Made by a program: the position numbers and the translations under genes. 22,598 nucleotides of DNA, taken from Castellaniella sp047971665. Its GTDB lineage: Bacteria; Pseudomonadota; Gammaproteobacteria; Burkholderiales; Burkholderiaceae_B. Below, in pieces: positions 22,110-22,598 of this stretch (position 1 is the first letter of the stretch; the number at the start of each line of letters is the position of its first letter). The stretch lies in NCBI RefSeq assembly GCF_047971665.1, contig NZ_JBKEAA010000033.1:1-22598 (forward strand), written 5' to 3'. A model generated the notes under the pieces. That model was not told the DNA's origin and did no database searches. It saw only the letters and a list, made by a program, of their open reading frames with translations.

Positions 22110-22164
22110 CCAACATCAGATGAGTCTGAAGGGGGCCTGGTGATTCCAACATCAGATGAGTCTG
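22110..22164 (+). repeat. Two 19-bp direct repeats at the element end
   Basis: CCAACATCAGATGAGTCTG occurs at 22110-22128 and again at 22146-22164, with a period of 36 bases. A degenerate third copy (GCATTAGATAGAC) lies at about 22082-22094. Repeated 19-bp sites near the end resemble transposase-binding repeats of Tn7/Tn402-type elements. Confidence 0.75.
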
Positions 22165-22598
22165 GAGCTTTGGCCGCGGGTCGTCGATCATCGGGAGATG
22201 ATCTTGACCTTGCACGACGAACGGCTCACCAGCCTGGAGAGCCTGGAACAATTTCTGGCCGGCACCGCTGGGCTCGATCCACAGGTCGCCGACGGCACCG
22301 AGGCGCAGCGCCACGCGCACGTCCTGTCGGTGCTGCAGCGCTTTCGCTACCACTCACTCTCACGCGCCAAGAAGGGACTGGTCATCGGCTACCTGCTGGC
22401 CACCAGCGGCTACTCACGCCAGCACCTGAGCCGATTGATCGCCCGATTCCGCGATCACGCCCCGCTTGGGCAGCGCCACGCGCCCGCGCACGGCTTTACG
22501 CGCCGCTACACCGAGGGTGACATCACCGCGCTGGCCAGGCTCGATGCCCTGCACGAGAACCTGAGCGGGGCGGCCACCCGCCACCTGTGCCAGCGCGC
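22156..22598 (+). CDS. Integrase-like transposase, N-terminal part
   Basis: At least 133 and up to 147 codons are visible before the window end. The N-terminal region has the pattern LESLEQFLAGTAGL, then VLQRFRYHSLSRAKKGLVIGYLLATSGYSRQHLSRLIARFRD, an HTH-type DNA-binding region I recognise from proteins annotated as integrase or transposase with a C-terminal rve (DDE) domain. The catalytic part is outside the window. The ATG at 22156 lies inside the second 19-bp repeat, so the ATG at 22198 (before ILTLHDERLTS) may be the true start. No cargo is visible. Confidence 0.72.
   Translation, partial: MSLELWPRVVDHREMILTLHDERLTSLESLEQFLAGTAGLDPQVADGTEAQRHAHVLSVLQRFRYHSLSRAKKGLVIGYLLATSGYSRQHLSRLIARFRDHAPLGQRHAPAHGFTRRYTEGDITALARLDALHENLSGAATRHLCQR

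Larger units (their letters stand above)
22070..22598 (+). mobile_element. End of an integrase-type transposable element, partial
   Basis: The element seems to begin with TGTACATGGACAG near 22070, a TGT terminus as in transposons with retroviral-type (rve) transposases. It is followed by two identical 19-bp direct repeats and a weaker third copy, then by an integrase-like gene that runs off the window. The other end and the target duplication are not in view, so the boundary is tentative. Confidence 0.55.

Overview
The window looks like chromosomal DNA of a GC-rich betaproteobacterium, most likely in the Burkholderiales/Alcaligenaceae (Bordetella-Castellaniella-like). This rests on the KMSKS-type TyrRS, the ErpA/ArgC/rplM-rpsI neighbourhood, the dnaQ-rnhA-methyltransferase/gloB/mltD cluster, and protein sequences that read like that family. 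No database search was possible, so the assignment is inference.

Layout. (1) Positions 1-1830 are accessory DNA: the end of an IS2-group insertion sequence that cuts off a TrfA-like plasmid replication initiator, an AlpA-like DNA-binding gene just upstream of it, and a gene-poor stretch running to a tRNA-Val(CAC) gene. It looks like the remnant of an integrated plasmid or genomic island. (2) 1831-7310 is core: tRNA-Val, dnaQ, rnhA and a SAM methyltransferase on the minus strand, then gloB, mltD and fabI on the plus strand. A strong hairpin and a perfectly adjacent 32-bp tandem duplication lie between mltD and fabI. (3) 7322-9742 is a catabolic pair: a YheO/DauR-type regulator divergent from a tryptophanase-like lyase, separated by an AT-rich region full of dyads. 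(4) 9838-13808 carries tRNA-Ser(GGA) with a classic terminator, then glyA-nrdR-ribD-ribE in one minus-strand run (one-carbon, ribonucleotide reductase control and riboflavin synthesis). (5) 13870-18416 holds a PEBP-family protein and tyrS (minus), then an M23 peptidoglycan peptidase and anmK (plus), the last two joining wall remodelling to recycling. (6) 18447-20666 holds erpA, a DUF6776-type coiled-coil membrane protein and argC (minus). (7) 20812-22598 holds an IS150-group remnant that has removed half of the rpsI terminator, the rplM-rpsI ribosomal operon, and the end of another mobile element with 19-bp direct repeats and an integrase-like transposase gene running off the window.

Most genes are ordinary core functions. 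The points that deserve a second look are the tandem repeat/hairpin before fabI, the tryptophanase and its dyad-rich control region, the IS-damaged rpsI terminator, the long-range stem in the rplM leader whose promoter seems to reach into a mobile element, and the AlpA/TrfA module beside tRNA-Val. I found no convincing new defence, secretion or biosynthetic system.
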